Assembly: GCA_954871525.1 (NCBI GenBank)
Contig: OX940862.1
Span: 34,774,232-34,838,231, forward strand
Source of the DNA: Parietaria judaica
Lineage: Eukaryota > Streptophyta > Magnoliopsida > Rosales > Urticaceae
DNA length: 64,000 bases
Direction of reading: 5' to 3'
Shown here: positions 51,061 to 63,388 of the stretch, piece after piece
How the letters are laid out: every line of letters starts with the position of its first letter
Position numbering within the stretch: the first letter of the stretch is position 1
Notes under the pieces: model-generated
Seen by the model: the letters and a program-made list of their open reading frames with translations, nothing else
The model's database searches: none
What the model was told of the DNA's origin: nothing
Program-made: the position numbers and the translations under genes

Positions 51061-51158
51061 GCGCATTGTTTAACTTTAAAGCAAATGAGTCTCTGCATTC
51101 TAACTTTCTCGCCTCCCACACAGAGAAGTCGCCATTGTTGCCCTAGCAGAGCTCCAAG

Positions 51159-52276
<1,118 letters not shown>

Positions 52277-52933
52277 GTACGGTGTCACGAAGGGCGTGTT
52301 TGTCTTTTACCGTGGTTAATTAGGAACGGGTATGAAGATGTACTGGTACAAACAAAATTTGAATGCCTGTGGTTTTGTAGCGGATAATGACCCCCAATAT
52401 ATGAAGTTTTTTTGGACATCAACTATGAAATGTTTGTATAAGTGTGGATATTTCTTATGGCATCATAATCTCGTTTTCACACTTTTTGCTCCTAAATTTT
52501 AGTATCTTGAACTGAATATTTACATGTTACATCTTACCAAAAATCAAATATATTTGTTTAGTTCTTTTTAATCTTATAACAGGAGGTTGTTTGTAAAATA
52601 AAAATGTTAAATTTGTTAACAAACTTTTACAAAATAGTAATGTTGAATAAGTTTTAATCTTAATGAGCCTTCACTTTCTTTTTGTAAGGCATCCCTCAAT
52701 CATCTACCTAGGCTTTATGCACTTTGAGAGTAATGAATCAATTTATTTTTTGAAAAAAATGAATTTGTGAAAAATTGTTTCTTTTTGTTTTTTATTGAAC
52801 TTTCAAAATCTTGAAGCCTTTTTTAACACCTAAGGTACTTGATTAGTTGATTTAATACATCTAAGGGATTCGGTGAATCTATAGTAGGATTTTAGCTCCT
52901 GTAGATTTGATTTCAACTTGTAGTTATCATGGT
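52277..52933. other. 3' flank of RPB10
   Basis: AT-rich, no gene seen. Confidence 0.5.
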
Positions 52934-53448
52934 TAGGGGTGAGGTTGGGTTGGGCCGCCCCGATGCTTTTTATGGACCCGACCCGATCACTTCGGGTTTC
53001 AAAAAAAAAAAAAAAAATCCGATCCGACCCAAACTTTTTTAATGCCTGAACCAAACCGACCCGATAAAAATCGAGTTGGGTTAGTTTGGGTCGCTATGGC
53101 CCGATTATTCAAAATTTACTATTATATAACAAAAAATATTATGAAAAAAATGCTTCAATGTAACTCAAAATTCAAGTAAAAATATCTCAAACAAATTTAA
53201 TCAAACAAACATACACCAAACAATAGAAAACATGAAAATGAGAGATTGAACGGTCTTTGAATGTAAATAAAATTGAGAATTAGAAGTTTTAAAACACTAA
53301 AGATTGCACTACTTGAAATAAATAACCCCGACCCGAATAATAATCGGGCCCGGCCCGATCCGGCCCAAATTTGAACGGGTTAGATTGGGGTCGGGTCCTT
53401 AACGGATTGAGTTGGGCCATCGCGTTGGGTCTAAAATGTTCACCCCTA
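52934..53448. mobile_element. hAT-type non-autonomous element (515 bp)
   Basis: Ends TAGGGGTGAGGTT and its partner AACATTTT-type right end closing CACCCCTA. A perfect 8-bp duplication ATCATGGT stands at 52926-52933 and 53449-53456. GACCCG / CGGGTC words are dense near both ends, as in the element at 8094-8668. No transposase. Confidence 0.88.
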
Positions 53449-55009
53449 ATCATGGTTTGTCTCCACTTTTGGTTCGTCCATTTTTTTAAGACCTTCAAAA
53501 CTTTTACTTGTCATGTGTCATTGAATTCTTCTTTTCGCAATACGTTTTATTAGTTAATTAGAATTTCTAGAAGAAATAAAATTGCAGATTTTTTATTTTT
53601 ATTTTTGAAAAGAGAGAACTATACAAAGATAAAAGAGAGTTCAATTAAATTTATCACTAATATTCCTTACGAGGTTTGTTAAGTGTAAACAATTAACATA
53701 ATCAAGTTTAAACCACGTAGATGAAACATAAGAGTTTATTAATTTTTCCGTGAACATAACATGAACGGTTTATGCGAGTGATTAGCATACATAGGCGACG
53801 ACAAAATCAAGAGAATTTACAGCGATTCGGACTTATCTATTTTTATATGGGATTAAGAAAATTTATTGATTGATTAGTACCGAGTTTTCTGTTCACCCTT
53901 AGTCGGGAAGTAGCGATACCTGGCCGATGGGTGGCAGTTCCTTTGAGTGGGCCTTGGTAGCGTGTTGGGCCGGAAAGGGAAGGACTGGGCCCAAAGGTGG
54001 ACCCCATGTACAAGAATCACCATATGCCAACAAAACGATGACTTCTTATGACTTCTTCTTTGTACTCAAAAGAAGAAATCGATTGGTTTAGCGACTGATT
54101 TGTCTGTTTTTCGATTGATTGAATATTTAGATTTTCGATTGATTGAATATTTAGATGTTACTCTAGTCGTTTGATCAAGAGTATTTCTTGATTGACCAAT
54201 TTATGTTCCTAGGAAATCAATCATATATTGGAGGCTTAGGGTTATGATCTGAGTCAATGATCATGTGGCTTGTTTAAGTTGTTCCAATTATTGATTACAC
54301 ATGCATAGTATACTACTTATTACCCACTTGGACTTTTTTTTCTTCTTTTCCTAGCCAAGTATAATGAGAGATTGGAATAACTTCTCATGGAACGAATATA
54401 TGCCCCACTTTGCCTACATGTGATGGCTCAGTTGTTAAGACACTATGAAGTGAGGGAATGTGATATTGCCATTAATGTCTCAATAATTGATTCTATATAT
54501 GAAAGCATATACATTGGGGAGATGATTTGGAACTTTTCTATTGTAGAAAGTAAGAAATTAGTTTGAAGATTCGTCAAAATAAAAAAGGGGCTTTGATGGA
54601 TGATTTAGTAGAATAAGCACTAGATTATATTTACTTATTTAGTGGAGATTAACCTCTGTAAGGCGTGGCTCGCCTACAGTTGTAACCAGAGTTCCGTAAC
54701 CAGTGGGCCTGTGCTGACTTAATATATTTTTTTACTAATAATCAGATGAGAGAAGTCGCAGAAATATTATATTACTATTTTAATTTAAAAAATTTATTAT
54801 CCAAAATTTTATTTATAATTTTGAGAGTTTCTTTGGAAAAGTTTAAAAAGTGTATTAATTATTTAAAATTTATTATTAAGTAATTAATAGTTTTAAACAT
54901 TATTTTTTTATTTTTTTTTATCTAAGTTTTAAACATTATTATTTTACAAAAACACCATCCATATACTGGTAAAAACTAAATCATTATGCGATTATCAGTT
55001 TGTTAATAC
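53449..55009. other. Spacer
   Basis: No gene recognised. A 24-bp unit (TTTTCGATTGATTGAATATT + TAGA) is tandemly duplicated near 54110-54158. Confidence 0.45.
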
Positions 55010-55755
55010 TGTTATGGGTATTTTTCGAAGCCTAGAAAAATTATGGCCCAGCCCAAAAAACCTGCCCAAAAGGCTTAAAAGACTAAAAAAGTTCACATAG
55101 ACGACCTGGGCCCACCGCAAAAAAGTCAGCGGGACTCGGCGCCAAAAGTCAAAGGAACTTGGCTCAAAAAGTCAACCTAAAAAGTCAACGGGACTCGGCC
55201 CGAATAAAGACAGTAAAAGTTTTGTTACTTTTACCACAAAAGGGCTTTAAATTAATTAAAAGCACCGCGCACCGAGCACCGCGCACCGCGCACCGCGCAC
55301 TGAGCACCGCGCACCGCGCAAGCAATATCATAATTGCTCAGGGGCCCATCAAAGTAATTATTAATTACTAAGAGGTCCCTGCATCCTTCTATAAATAGAA
55401 GCTCATTTCAATCAAAACGGTAACTTCGACAACTCGGATCAACTCACAAAAAAACGCTCTAAAGCGATAAAACCTCCGTTTTCCATTCTCTAAAATATCC
55501 CGACTTAAATACCCGACTAATGTTGAGCGTCGGAGGTGGATACGGAGGCAACCCCTCCGTACCCCCTTAAAGTTCACGTTTATTTCATTATTTCAGCAAG
55601 ATATACGGAGACGGAGTTCTGGAAGATATTTCCGGCTTATCAAGAAATACCAATCAAGCTTCAAGATCCCCTTTGACTTTCAAGAGGTCATTGGGCCCGG
55701 CCCAAAATCATGACTTGGGCCGCTTTAAGTGTTGATCCATTTTTCGGCATTAACA
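55010..55755 (+). repeat. Left LTR of the LARD
   Basis: 746 bp, with about nine GCACCGC-type repeats near 55264-55318. Confidence 0.92.
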
Positions 55756-57419
55756 TTTTGGCGCTAGAAGGAGGGGGCTCGTCAAAATTCAAGCCTCGAG
55801 TCCCTACCAGCACGTTCAACAGTCTCATACTCAGTCTCAACCGGCCCTCGGACATGACCGGTCCGTAAGATCGCCGCCCACAGTTAAGTGCAAATCGTCA
55901 CATGTCATTCCAGTCACCGCCATCCTCGTTGGGTGGCCAAAGGGCGTACACATGCCAGCTCAAGGCGAAACCCCCGGCGAAGGAGGCGACTCAGCTTCTC
56001 GCAGATTACGCACGCAGATCAGCCAAGATCGTCATGACTCACAACCTTCGCCTATTTTTTAGGCTCAATTGCCAAGGAAGAAAGCCCTTTCACCATCGCC
56101 GGAAGCTCGCAACACCGAGCAAGAAATCGTTGCTCGCCCAAGAGCCACTTTTGCTTTTACTGCTCGTCAGACCCAAATCGCACCTCGCCGGGACCAACGT
56201 GGCCTCCTCCGAGCAGCCCAGATTGCGAAATCGCCTCCCCAGATCTTCCACGGGCCAAAGAATGTGATCCCGACCACCGCACGCGCGCCTACCGACAAAG
56301 CACTCTCGTCGTCTCCCAAAATCTTCGAATGCTCAGATCTGGACCGAGAAAGTCTTCGCACGATTAAACCCAACGAAGTCGCCTAAGCATCGCCAACCCC
56401 CGACGCGAACCGCGACTCCCGTCGCTAAAAGGAGGCCAAACGCCTCTAGACTTCGTGGAGAGCTTCCACGCGCCTCGTCTCCGCCCAAGCTTGCCGCAGT
56501 CAATCGTTGCGGAAACACCGCTCGCGCACGTAGAAGACCCCGGAAAGGGAAGAGCACGGCAATCAGAGGAAGGAGAAGACTCCATTCGTTCGTCAGGAGA
56601 GAGAAAATCAAAGAGAAAAAAAAGGAGCACTGTACATGCGTCAGAAAACAAAAGAAAAACAAAAATAATATAATATATTATATTAATTCGATGCACAGAG
56701 AGTCAGAGACACAAAAAAGAAAAGTGTTATGTAATATACACTAAAGAAAATATGGGAATATGATCAGACTTAATAATCTCATATAAATATACTATTCATA
56801 AAATAAGATATGTATTTATAAAGTACCTATTTTTGGGAGAAAGCATGAAACTCCACTACAGACAAGTCTAATCCCGAAGACGACGCCAGAGGCTCATTAG
56901 GGAGAGACAACGGTCAAAGTCAAAATTCCGAAGATGAAGCCAAAAGCTCACCAGGAAAATCAACTGATAAATTTCAAAACTCGGGAACGACGCCGGAGGC
57001 TCATCAGAGAAAAATCAATGTTCATAGTCCGAAACGACAACGCCGAAGGCTCATCAAGAGTAGACAACCGTCGAAGTCCGAAACATGACGACGACGCCAG
57101 AGCCAAAGTTCTAAGTCTAAAGCTTAGAGATGAAGGCGAAGACTACGTCTAAGTAAGCATCAAACAAAGTTTGAAGTCTAATAAAAACGTCGAAGATGCC
57201 AACCAGGCTATCAGAAGACTCTCCACGTAGCCCCACCAAGGGCGCCACCTAAAGTGATGGATAAAAGAATCCAGCTCAGAACCACCAAATGTTAAGCGCT
57301 CAGATGTCATGGACGACGAAAGATACGCAACTAGAAAGAGCTTTATTTCTGCTGAAGGGACTCGTCCCAAGACACCTTGGGATCAACACCATCGTCAAAG
57401 ACGAATACCCGAGGAAGGA

Positions 57420-57850
57420 AAATCCGGAATCAACGGATAAAGTCTGAATCTCGAAGACAACGTCAAAGGCTCATCAGGAGAACACGAAGTCTGAAGCCCG
57501 AAGACGATGCCAAAGGTTCAACAGGGCAAAACGAGCAAAGTCTAAAGCCCGAAGACGACGCTAAAGGCTCATCAGAGAAAGACGAGTGAAGTCCGAAGCT
57601 CGAAGACAACGTCAAAGGCTCATCAGGAAAACACGAAGTCTGAAGCCCGAAGACGATGCCAAAGGTTCAACAGGGTAAAACGAGCAAAGTCTAAAGCCCG
57701 AAGACGACGCTAAAGGCTCATCAGGGAAAGACAGGTGAAGTCCGAAGCCCGAAGACAACGTCAAAGGCTCATCAGGGAAAGACGAAGTCTGAAGCCCGAA
57801 GACGATGCCAAAGTTTCAACAGAATGAAACGACGAGTGAAGTCGAAAACC
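57420..57850 (+). repeat. 149-bp higher-order tandem repeats in the LARD
   Basis: Units starting GAAGTCTGAAGCCCGAAGAC at 57486, 57635 and 57784, a period of 149 bp. Each is made of three about 50-bp subunits ending AAAGGCTCATCAGG or AAAGGTTCAACAGGG. Confidence 0.85.
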
Positions 57851-58044
57851 TGGATACGACTCAAAAGGCTCAACAGGAAAATCAACAGACAAAGTATAAA
57901 ATATGACAATGGCGCCGAAGGCTCATCAAGACAAGACAACGACCAAAGTTGGAAGCTCGAAAAAATGATGCCGAAGCCCTGATCCGTTTACCACGACGAT
58001 AAAAGCTCAACAACCTTGAAATTCTCACCGGTCGCACTAGCGAC

Positions 58045-58224
58045 GTCCAAATTTGCATTGATCGTCTTAATGATCTCAAGCTTTGCATTTGTCGTCTCGA
58101 CAACCTAAAGCTTCGCATGGGCCGTCTCAACGACCTCAAGATTCATATCAGCCATCTCAACGATCTTAAGCTTTACGTCAGCCATCTGTAAAACCTCAAG
58201 ATTCGCCTTGATCACCTCAAAGAC
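58045..58224 (-). repeat. 30-bp (10-codon) repeats, antisense coiled-coil remnant
   Basis: Six 30-bp units beginning CTCAAG or a variant. Read on the minus strand they give a 10-residue repeat like VVETAxAKLE, similar in composition to the coiled coil of the Tat antisense gene, with stops between some units. A possible relic of an antisense gene. Confidence 0.6.
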
Positions 58225-58339
58225 CTCGAGTTTCATCTCAGTTGCATGGTCAAAATTAGAACCGCGAAAACGAAGCAAACAAACAAGAATGAAAACAAAG
58301 CCGAGAAAGGCCGGATCTAAATCCCACTTACTCAGGAAA

Positions 58340-58860
58340 CAAAAACAAACCGAGAAATAAGACGCTAAGGCGCAAAACTCGTTAATACGCTACGGCGCGA
58401 AGGACCAGGAAATAAGAAGCTAAGGCGCAAAACCTGGCAAAATACCGAGAAGCAAGACGCTAAAGCACGAATGGAAAAATGAGAAAGTAAGACGCTAAGG
58501 CGCAAAATCTGGCGAATACAAACCGAAAAATAAGACGCTAAGGCGCGAAACTCGGTAAGACGATACGGCGCGAAAGACCAGAAGGTAAGACGCTAAGGCG
58601 CAAAATCTGGCGAATACAAACCGAGAAATAAGACGCTAAGGCGCAAAACTCGGTAAGACGCTACGGCGCCAAGGACCAGGAAATAAGAAGCTAAGGCGCA
58701 AAACCTGGCAAAATACCGAGAAGCAAGACGCTAAAGCGCGACCGGAAAAATGATAAAGATAAGACGTTACAGCGCGAAGGACCAGGAACTAAGACGCTAA
58801 AGGCGCGGCCGAAAAAATGATGAAGATAAGACGCCAAGGCAAAAAGGCCGGGAGGTTGAT
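58340..58860 (+). repeat. Tandem repeats of the AAGACGCTAAGGCGC type
   Basis: A dozen or more copies of AAGACGCTAAGGCGCAAAAC and variants arranged in longer, irregular repeats. Non-coding. Confidence 0.85.
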
Positions 58861-59184
58861 ACATTTAGTCGCAAACTCCGACAAAAGACCAAAACAACTT
58901 GTCTTCAAAAGTTCAAAATCATAAGACGCCCAGGCGCAAACACTGGCAGAAGCTCAAAACACAAAAGACACCCCAGCCTGTCCAAGTTCTAAAAAGAGCT
59001 CTCATGCTCACCCTTTTCTAGAAAAAACTGTAAGGTTATCTCTGGAACGCCCCTATCAGCGTACATGGAATGTTGCCCCTTGGGACGCCCCCATATATCT
59101 TTAAAAGGGCAGATTGAAAAATCCCGCAACTTAAAGGAAATAGTTTTTCGCAAGGCGAAGCCATCCAAAAAACTGGGGGGTTAA

Positions 59185-59896
59185 TGTTATGGGTATTTTT
59201 CGAAGCCTAGAAAAATTATGGCCCAGCCCAAAAAACCTGCCCAAAAGGCTTAAAAGACTAAAAAAAGTCCACATAGACGACCTGGGCCCACCGCAAAAAA
59301 GTCAGCGGGACTCGGCGCCAAAAGTCAAAGGAACTCGGCTCAAAAAGTCAACCTAAAAAGTCAACGGGACTCGGCCCGAATAAAGACAGTAAAAGTTTTG
59401 TTACTTTTACCACAAAAGGGCTTTAAATTAATTAAAAGCACCGCGCACCGCGCACCGCGCAAGCAATATCATAATTGCTCAGGGGCCCATCAAAGTAATT
59501 ATTAATTACTAAGAGGTCCCTGCATCCTTCTATAAATAGAAGCTCATTTCAATCAAAACGGTAACTTCGACAACTCAGATCAACTCACAAAAAAACGCTC
59601 TAAAGCGATAAAACCTCCGTTTTCCATTCTCTAAAATATCCCGACTTAAATACCCGACTAATGTTGAGCGTCGGAGGTGGATACGGAGGCAACCCCTCCG
59701 TACCCCCTTAAAGTTCACGTTTATTTCATTATTTCAGCAAGATATACGGAGACGGAGTTCTGGAAGATATTTCCGGCTTATCAAGAAATACCAATCAAGC
59801 TTCAAGATCCCCTTTGACTTTCAAGAGGTCATTGGGCCCGGCCCAAAATCATGACTTGGGCCGCTTTAAGTGTTGATCCATTTTTCGGCATTAACA
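59185..59896 (+). repeat. Right LTR of the LARD
   Basis: 712 bp with only about three GCACCGC repeats; otherwise nearly identical to the left LTR. Confidence 0.92.
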
Positions 59897-60634
59897 AATA
59901 CCAAGACATAGATTACAACTATTGTGTTTAATCAATGTGCAACTATGTCTAAGATTAAATTTACGTTTGGAAGAATGAAGTTTTCTTAGTCTACTGATAA
60001 CTCCGGTAAATTTTTGTGAAGTTTTGAATTTAATCTTTTGGAGTATTTAAAATTTTAATCAATTGTGCCAGTTAGTCCAATATTTTTATATTTTTTTTAC
60101 CAAATTCGTTGGCTACTTAATATTAGTGAGCAAGTAATGAAGGAAAAAAAAAACTCAAATATTACCCCTTTTTTTTCTCACATGATTTCCACATCATTGT
60201 TCCTTCATTTTTCTGAAACTATTGAGCAATTTGGCTGGAAAAGGACAAATAAGTCAATCATAGAAACTTATCTTTTTTTTGAAAGCATCATAGAAACTTA
60301 TCTAGTAAAGGGGTTTTTCACCTTTTGGATAATTTGTTCCACACTATCTCTTCTTGCGAAAATAAAATAACGTACACCTACTCTACATCAGTATCAAGAT
60401 TTTTTTATATATATTTTAAGTAGATAAAACCAAGAGTTAAAAACTAAACTATACAACTTAACCTCAAATTGTGGATTTTCAAACCAAGTAAATTTATGAA
60501 ACTCTTTAACGAAATGACATGTTTAATTCAAAGAGTAAATACAACCAAAACATAGTCAAGTTCTTAAATCAAACATGAAGACGTCTAAATATTTTTGATA
60601 AACAGTAAAAATAAATTCTAGTGGCGAAGATAGC
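59897..60634. other. Spacer
   Basis: AT-rich, no gene seen. Confidence 0.45.
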
Positions 60635-60897
60635 TAGAGCTGGGACTCACGGCGTCGCGATGAGTCGCGATCAAATCGTGAAAAATCACCAAACTCGAAG
60701 TCGCGATGCGTCGCGGGTGGACAGGTCGCGATGCCTTGGTGGCGCGCTCCTATTGGACGAGACCAATTCCCTCGCACTGTTGCTCCGCGTCGCGACTCGT
60801 CGCGATTCCCGGCAGCTCATTGCAATTAATCGCGACGTCCCTTCCCGCATCGCGACACATTGCGAAACACCCGAAGCCATCGCGAGACCCAGCTCTA
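60635..60897. mobile_element. TCGCGA-rich small element, copy 2
   Basis: 263 bp. Ends TAGAGCTGGGACTC and, on the complement, TAGAGCTGGGTCTC; flanks AAGATAGC and AAGATAGT form an 8-bp duplication with one mismatch. The interior is packed with TCGCGAC / TCGCGAT heptamers. No coding. The 8-bp duplication suggests mobilisation by a hAT-type transposase. Confidence 0.8.
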
Positions 60898-61010
60898 AAG
60901 ATAGTTATTTCAGTTAGGAAGGGCACTAATATATATTAAACATAATGACTCTTTTAGTATACAGTTTCTTTTTATTATTTAATTTATCTCAAGGATTTGT
61001 CAATACGGTG

Positions 61011-61056
<46 letters not shown>
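61011..61056. repeat. (TAA)n microsatellite
   Basis: About 15 consecutive TAA units. Confidence 0.95.
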
Positions 61057-61057
<1 letters not shown>

Positions 61058-61194
61058 GATAATAATTATTCCACAAAATACAAATAAGTATTCAGTAAAA
61101 AAAATAAAATCACTAGCTATATCAAGTTATCTATCACCTATATATTAAATTAACAGTTAACTTAGTTTTATGTTTTAGCTTATTTAGCTCCACC

Positions 61195-61468
61195 TAGAGC
61201 TGCAACTCGCGACTGATGGGGAGGGATCGCGACGCGTCGCGACTTTTTCCGGGGATCGCGACTCGTCGCGATTCCCGCCTTGAAGTCGCGATTCGTCGCG
61301 ACTTCCTCTCTCTCCCGCTCTCGCTCCCTCTCTCTGTCTCTCTGTCTCACACTCTCTCTCTCTCGGCCTCATCGCGACCGGAGACATCGCGACCCGTCGC
61401 GACGCGTGAACTCGCGATTCTCGCGATTTTAGTCGCGATGAGTCGCGACGACGCCACCCGCAGCTCTA
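61195..61468. mobile_element. TCGCGA-rich small element, copy 3
   Basis: 274 bp, ends TAGAGCTGCAACTCGCGAC and GTGGGCGG-like right end closing CAGCTCTA, flanked by a perfect 8-bp duplication GCTCCACC (61187-61194 and 61469-61476). The same TCGCGA-heptamer interior, plus a CT-rich middle. It is 297 bp from copy 2. The clearest member of the family. Confidence 0.85.
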
Positions 61469-62568
61469 GCTCCACCATATCTATGGGTAAATTAAAACCC
61501 ATTAAAAATATACACGTAAATCAATGTTGAGGTTTGTTCCTATTTCCATGGGTTAGTTAAGTATACATGATACACGTATTCATATATATGGTGTATAATT
61601 AAATTTTGTTCATGTTCCTACTGGTGATATGACTACCAATTAAGTTTGACTATTAAAATAATTAAAAAAAAATTTAAAAATAGAGAATTGAGAGTGAGCA
61701 CGTGTACTTCTTGGTTCCACTATAGCTTTGCCAATGTTGTGTGTTTCAAGCATTTAAATACAACTATAGATAGTAAATAAAGCATAAGTTAGTGATATAT
61801 TTACTAGTTTGAAATTTGGCAAGAAAAGAAAAAATAGTTTATAAAATGAAAAGTGCAGAATGATACTCGCAAGAAATCGATATATCTATTTTTTCTCATT
61901 TATCCGTCGACAAACGATATTTTTGTCAAATAGAGAGTGCGAAACGACATCAATATTGACATTTAGAACCATGTTTCGTATTTACATTCGTATTTATGTT
62001 CGTACTTTATGACTTTATTATGATACCTAACTTATTTTATTATATCATGCTTTTAGTTTATGTTATGCTGACATTATGTTATGAGTTATGACTATTCTGT
62101 TATATGTTCGTGTTATATTATGATTTATGAGTGTGTTTTTAGACTATAATTATGTGTCATATTTATTAAATAAGTAATTTAGAAACTATATAAAAATATG
62201 ATTGATATACTAAAAATATTTTCCGGATTATCCGTCGATATTTCGATAGTCAAGCGATATACCAGTGAAATTTATGCGGTATTATCGGGAAGCGATATAT
62301 ACATTTCTTCGGATTCATCTATCGATATCGGCATCGACAAGCGATAAATCTGTAAAATGAAAAGTGCAAAGAGACATCGATATCGATATTTAGAACCTTA
62401 GATTCTGATATATACCCGATATTGTAGTGACTGATAACTATAGTACTGTACTGATAAGTGATAACAGTGATAAGTATTAAATTGACAAATATAAATTGTG
62501 TACATAAACTTGTAAACCGGATCTTCTAAAGGTAAAGACCAAGTTTCATACAAGTAATATTAATTATA
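61469..62568. other. Spacer with TATCGATA-type repeated words
   Basis: No gene. The words TAAAATGAAAAGTGCA and GACATTTAGAACC / GATATTTAGAACC occur twice (around 61846-61980 and 62355-62400), with many CGATATC-type words between. Possibly the ends of a decayed element; similar words occur near 20650. Confidence 0.4.
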
Positions 62569-63015
62569 GGGATAATAGCGGCATAAGTCCTCAACCTTTA
62601 TTCAACTGAGGCGGTATAATCCCAATCTCATTTAATAGCGGTATAAGTACCAAAAGATGATTTCTGTCCATATTTGACTAACGGAAGTAGTCAACGTTTG
62701 CGTGGTCAACTTCTCGTCAACGTGGACGCCACGTAATCCGACATGTCACCATACATGTCATTCTCGCGTCATCAAATTTAATGCAAAATTAATGGCGATT
62801 GCATTAAATTTGATGACGCGAGGATGACGTGTATGATGACATGTCGGATTACGTGGCGTCCATGTTGATGAGAAGCTGACCACACAAACGTTGACTACTT
62901 CCGTTAGTCAAATATGGACGGAAATCATTTTTTGGTACTTATACCGCTATTAAATGGGTTTGAGGTATGCCGCCCCAGTTGAGTAAAGGTTGAGGACTTA
63001 TGCCGCTATTATCCC
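62569..63015. mobile_element. Foldback Mutator-type MITE (447 bp)
   Basis: Almost the entire element is one inverted repeat, folding around about 62790. Ends GGGATAATAGCGGCATAAGT and its complement. A perfect 9-bp duplication TTAATTATA flanks it (62560-62568 and 63016-63024). The 9-bp duplication and long inverted repeats fit Mutator-like elements. Confidence 0.9.
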
Positions 63016-63239
63016 TTAATTATATATATAGGATTGACAAAATTTACTTGTACACTAAAAATCTTTGACTAACCACATTTGTAGTTAATTATCATTAAGC
63101 AACTTACTTTAATTGGTTAATGATGTGTCACTCAAAGTCTCAAACAAGTCAGAAGCAACTCATATTGCATTAACTGACAAAAAAAACTAAAAAAAAACTA
63201 AAAAACTCTTTCTTCTTTCAGTTCTCAAAGCTTGGCCCA

Positions 63240-63243
<4 letters not shown>

Positions 63244-63270
<27 letters not shown>

Positions 63271-63271
63271 C
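63244..63271 (+). repeat. (TC)n microsatellite in the 5' leader
   Basis: A CT-rich run about 120 bases before the ATG at 63389; probably in the 5' UTR. Confidence 0.85.
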
Positions 63272-63388
63272 TTCGCAATTCTAGAGAGAGAAAGTCGAAA
63301 TCATTCGAACCAGCAATGCGAAGCTTCGAGTAGATCCAGCGAAGTGAAGCGAAGGAAGAGAGCTCCGACATTGAGAGAAGAATCGAAA

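Larger units (their letters stand above)
55010..59896 (+). mobile_element. LARD-type non-coding LTR retrotransposon
   Basis: LTRs at 55010-55755 and 59185-59896 (TGTTATGGG to GCATTAACA) with a perfect 5-bp duplication AATAC. A primer site TTGGCGCTAGAAGGAGGG follows the left LTR and a polypurine tract CTGGGGGGTTAA precedes the right one, so it is in plus orientation. The 3.4-kb interior has no gag, protease, RT or integrase, only tandem-repeat blocks and short frames, the definition of a large retrotransposon derivative. The LTRs differ at only a few sites apart from the length of a GCACCGC repeat, so it is young. The primer site and the antisense-type repeats suggest a Tat-related parent. Confidence 0.9.

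Noticed and set aside
55159..55371. Frame with an AHRAxxTAHRA-type repeat
   Set aside because: Translation of the GCACCGC minisatellite in an LTR, varying in length between the two LTRs.
58360..58860. CRISPR-like array because of regularly recurring words
   Set aside because: Repeat units vary in length and sequence, have no unique spacers, and sit inside a plant retrotransposon.
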